A stretch of DNA of 16,566 bases. Source: an uncultured Flavobacteriia bacterium. Lineage in GTDB: Bacteria; Bacteroidota; Bacteroidia; Flavobacteriales; Flavobacteriaceae. Location: assembly GCA_946482495.1 (NCBI GenBank), contig CAMLRV010000022.1, forward strand, positions 1 through 16,566, given 5' to 3'. The notes under the pieces are model-generated. The model did no database searches and was not told the DNA's origin. It saw only the letters and a program-made list of their open reading frames with translations. This document shows positions 13,859-16,566 of this stretch, piece by piece. The stretch's first letter is position 1. Every line of letters starts with the position of its first letter. Made by a program: the position numbers and the translations under genes.

Positions 13859-16366
13859 TTATTTCTTTTTAGGAGCTGCTTTTTTTGTTGGAGCTTTTTT
13901 AGCTGCTGTTTTTTTAGCAGGTGTTTTCTTCTCAATCATTTCTTTAACTTCTTCCAAAGTTAATTTTGTTGCGTCAACATCTTTGTTTAGCTCAATTTTT
14001 ATTTTTCCTTTCGTAATTACTGATCTTCCCCAACGTGCTTTTTCAACTTTAATACCTTCTTCTGTCCAATTATGGATTACTTTTTCAATATCTTTTTGTT
14101 GTTTGTCTTCAATTAACTCGTTAATATCAGCTTGTGATAAATTATCGAAATCGTATTTTTTATTTACATTGATAAAAATCCCATTCCATTTTAAGAAAGG
14201 TCCAAATCGACCTACACCTTTTTGAACAGGTAAATTATCATATGTAGCAATTGGAGCATCTGCTTTTGTTTTTTCAGTAATTAACTCAATAGCTCTTTCC
14301 ATAGTAACATCTAATGGATCTTCACCTTTTGTTAATGAAATAAACTGAGAACCAAATTTCACATAGGGTCCAAAGCGTCCGTTGTTTACTTCAATTTCTT
14401 CACCTTCGTAGTTTCCTAAAGATTTTGGTAATAAGAATAAATTTAAAACTTCTTCTAAAGTAATAGTGCTTAAGTTTTGTTCTGCTCTTAAACTTGCAAA
14501 TTGTTTTACTTCATCATCAATTGCTCCAATTTGTGCCATCGCACCATATCTTCCTAAACGTACACTTACAGGTTTTCCAGATTTTGGATCCGTTCCTAAA
14601 ATACGTTCTCCAGATTCGCGTTCTGCTGTATTTTCTACTTTAGTTACTATCGGATGAAAGTGATTGTAAAATGAATTCATCATTTTATGCCAATCTTCAT
14701 TACCTGCAGCAATTTCGTCAAAATCTTGTTCCACTTTTGCAGTGAAGTTATAATCTAAAATAGTTTCGAAATTTTTCACCAAGAAATCAGTTACAATCGC
14801 TCCAATATCTGTTGGAATTAATTTTCCTTTATCTGAACCAGAATTTTCTTTTAAAGTTTGCGATTTAATTTCACTTCCAATTAAAGTCAATTGTTCGTAT
14901 TTTCTTTCTGTTCCTTCAGAACTTCCTTTTTCAACGTAATTTCTGTTGATGATAGTCGAAATAGTTGGTGCGTAAGTTGATGGACGACCAATTCCTAATT
15001 CTTCTAATTTTTTTACTAAAGATGCCTCTGTGTATCTGCTTGCAGGTCTGGTAAAACGTTCCGTTGCAGCAATGAATTTATTGTTTAATTTTTCGTTTAC
15101 TTTTAAAGCGGGTAACATACCTTCTTGTTCTTCTTCATCGTCATCATTACCCTCTAAATATACTTTCAAGAAACCTTCGAATTTAATTACTTCTCCAGTA
15201 GCTGAAAAATATTCATTATGTGTATTGGCAGTGATTTTTACATTAGTACGTTCTAATTCCGCATCACTCATTTGAGAAGCTAAAGTACGTTTCCAGATTA
15301 AATCGTATAAACGCGCTTGATCTCTGTCTAGATTAATTGTATGACGACTCATATCTGTCGGACGAATCGCTTCGTGAGCTTCTTGTGCACCTTTAGATTT
15401 TGTATTGTAATTTCTTGGTTTGCTATATGCTGCACCGTAATACGAAGTGATTTCTGCTTGTGCGGCCGCCATAGCTTCTTGCGAAAGGTTTACACTGTCG
15501 GTTCTCATATAGGTAATTAAACCGGCTTCGTATAAACGTTGTGCAATTTGCATCGTGATTCCAACAGGTAAATACAATTTACGTGCTGCTTCTTGTTGTA
15601 AAGTTGAAGTGGTAAATGGTGCTGCTGGTGATTTTTTAGTTGGCTTTGTTTCTAAATCAGCTACATTAAAATCAGCTTTTATGTTTTTTTCTAAAAAAGC
15701 TTGTGCTTCTTGTTTCGTATTGAAATTTTTGCTCAGTTTGGCTTTAACTGTTTTTCCAGCTTCGTTTGTAAATTCTGCGCTTACAGAATAGCTTGCAACT
15801 GGTGTGAAATTTTGAATTTCTCTTTCACGTTCCACAATTAAACGTACAGAAACCGACTGCACACGTCCAGCAGATAAACCACCTTTTACTTTTTTCCAAA
15901 GTACAGGTGATAATTCATAACCTACTAAGCGATCTAATACTCTACGAGCTTGTTGGGCATTAACTAAGTTGTAATTAATATCTCTCGGATTTTCAATTGC
16001 TTTTAAAATGGCAGTTTTAGTAATCTCATGAAAAACAATACGTTTTGTTTTCGCTGAATCTAGTTTTAATTCTTCTGCTAAATGCCATGAAATAGCTTCT
16101 CCTTCACGATCCTCATCGGAAGCTAACCAAACCATGTCGGCTTTTTTTGATAAGTCTTTTAGTTTTTTTACTAATGCTTTTTTATCTGGAGAAACCTCAT
16201 ATTTAGGTTTAAAGTTATCCGCAACATCTACACCAATTTCTTTTGAAGGTAAATCTGCAATATGTCCGTAACTCGATTCTACTTGGAAATCTGTTCCTAA
16301 AAATTTTTCAATGGTTTTTGCCTTTGCAGGTGACTCCACGATAACTAAATTCTTCGCCATTTTCAT
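13859..16366 (-). CDS. topA: DNA topoisomerase I (type IA)
   Basis: The 835-residue enzyme relaxes negative supercoils by single-strand passage. The N-terminal Toprim domain has NLVIVESPAKAKTIEKFLG with the catalytic Glu11 and the metal-binding DEDRE (84-88). The active-site Tyr is Y286 in GLITYMRTDSVNLS. The C-terminal third carries repeats in place of Cys-type zinc fingers, each with a GRxG core: LGRYGAMAQIG, NGRFGPYVKFG, GVGRFGPFLKWNG and ARWGRSVITKGK. It ends in a Lys/Ala/Pro tail (AKKTAAKKAPTKKAAPKKK), common in Bacteroidota TopA and likely to bind DNA. The ATG at 16366 gives MKMAKN; the usual family start MAKN corresponds to the ATG at 16360 and is equally plausible. It heads a leftward unit with the arginase-fold gene. 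Confidence 0.95.
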   Translation of the reverse strand: MKMAKNLVIVESPAKAKTIEKFLGTDFQVESSYGHIADLPSKEIGVDVADNFKPKYEVSPDKKALVKKLKDLSKKADMVWLASDEDREGEAISWHLAEELKLDSAKTKRIVFHEITKTAILKAIENPRDINYNLVNAQQARRVLDRLVGYELSPVLWKKVKGGLSAGRVQSVSVRLIVEREREIQNFTPVASYSVSAEFTNEAGKTVKAKLSKNFNTKQEAQAFLEKNIKADFNVADLETKPTKKSPAAPFTTSTLQQEAARKLYLPVGITMQIAQRLYEAGLITYMRTDSVNLSQEAMAAAQAEITSYYGAAYSKPRNYNTKSKGAQEAHEAIRPTDMSRHTINLDRDQARLYDLIWKRTLASQMSDAELERTNVKITANTHNEYFSATGEVIKFEGFLKVYLEGNDDDEEEQEGMLPALKVNEKLNNKFIAATERFTRPASRYTEASLVKKLEELGIGRPSTYAPTISTIINRNYVEKGSSEGTERKYEQLTLIGSEIKSQTLKENSGSDKGKLIPTDIGAIVTDFLVKNFETILDYNFTAKVEQDFDEIAAGNEDWHKMMNSFYNHFHPIVTKVENTAERESGERILGTDPKSGKPVSVRLGRYGAMAQIGAIDDEVKQFASLRAEQNLSTITLEEVLNLFLLPKSLGNYEGEEIEVNNGRFGPYVKFGSQFISLTKGEDPLDVTMERAIELITEKTKADAPIATYDNLPVQKGVGRFGPFLKWNGIFINVNKKYDFDNLSQADINELIEDKQQKDIEKVIHNWTEEGIKVEKARWGRSVITKGKIKIELNKDVDATKLTLEEVKEMIEKKTPAKKTAAKKAPTKKAAPKKK

Positions 16367-16379
16367 TAATTTGATTCCG

Positions 16380-16387
16380 CAAAAGTA
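16380..16387 (-). promoter_or_regulatory. -7 box (TACTTTTG) of topA
   Basis: Read leftward, TACTTTTG matches TAnnTTTG exactly and is followed by CGGAAT, close to the CAGAAT after the identical box of the ABC-F promoter. It is 13 bp before the ATG at 16366. No TTG is found 17-23 bp upstream, so only half of the promoter is supported. Confidence 0.55.
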
Positions 16388-16535
16388 TATTTTTTTTTTG
16401 ATTAATATATATAGGTGTAGTTTTTTTGGTTTTTTGACATTTATAGAACTATTGATTTTTAAGGATTTGAATTTTTTAAAAATGATATTTTTCTCATTTT
16501 TGAAAATGTTTCTCTAATAATTTGTTAAACTGACG

Positions 16536-16566
16536 CTGACAATTTGGCAGATACTAAAATTTAGTA
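16536..16566. promoter_or_regulatory. Two adjacent inverted repeats at the right edge
   Basis: CTGACAATTTGGCAG (16536-16550) pairs in 6 of 7 positions around T16543; TACTAAAATTTAGTA (16552-16566) has perfect 7-bp arms around A16559. They look like operator sites for a gene beyond the window. The rest of 16388-16535 is AT-rich and shows no gene. Confidence 0.4.

Noticed and set aside
13983..15791. Several 60-80 codon rightward frames opposite topA
   Set aside because: They are shadows of the leftward topA coding sequence, which has clear domains along its full length.
16388..16535. A gene or sigma-54 promoter upstream of topA
   Set aside because: TTGGCA is present at 16544-16549, but no TTGC follows at the right spacing, and no open frame with protein-like text is seen.

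Overview
The window is AT-rich chromosomal DNA from a gliding-type Bacteroidota, most likely Flavobacterium or a close relative in the Flavobacteriaceae. The evidence is the gldK-gldL-gldM-gldN gene order, a secreted protease with a type 9 secretion (T9SS) C-terminal sorting domain, an S46 dipeptidyl-peptidase, and several promoters of the Flavobacterium type (TTG, about 19-20 bp, TAnnTTTG). No tRNA, rRNA, CRISPR array, transposase or phage gene is visible.

Layout. The left part (1-4013) reads rightward: the 3' end of obgE, an M43-type metalloprotease with a T9SS signal, and an S46 dipeptidyl-peptidase that looks DPP7-like, each protease followed by a hairpin terminator. At 4034-4208, between the convergent S46 and ABC-F genes, lies a non-coding element with long-range base pairing and an inner repeat. 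An ABC-F ATPase (leftward) and a small DUF983 membrane protein (rightward) diverge from 6130-6357, a 228-bp spacer packed with inverted repeats and two facing promoters that share a 13-bp sequence. A DAO-family FAD oxidoreductase runs leftward and overlaps the DUF983 stop. The T9SS motor/ring operon gldKLMN (12542 to 7921, leftward) follows, with a consensus promoter at its head and a UUCG-capped terminator at its end. Upstream of it are an arginase-fold protein and topA, both leftward.

How the genes fit together. GldL and GldM form the proton-driven inner-membrane motor and GldK and GldN the outer-membrane-associated ring of the T9SS; the M43 protease is a typical T9SS cargo. The S46 enzyme would trim dipeptides from peptides in the periplasm, so both proteases fit a protein-degrading lifestyle.

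Main points for a second look: (1) the arginase-fold gene stops at a TAA, but the same frame continues for 73 further codons that look coding and have no start codon, so the gene appears split by a nonsense change; (2) the same protein has lost about half of the arginase metal ligands; (3) the folded repeat element at 4034-4208; (4) the ABC-F/DUF983 divergent control region.
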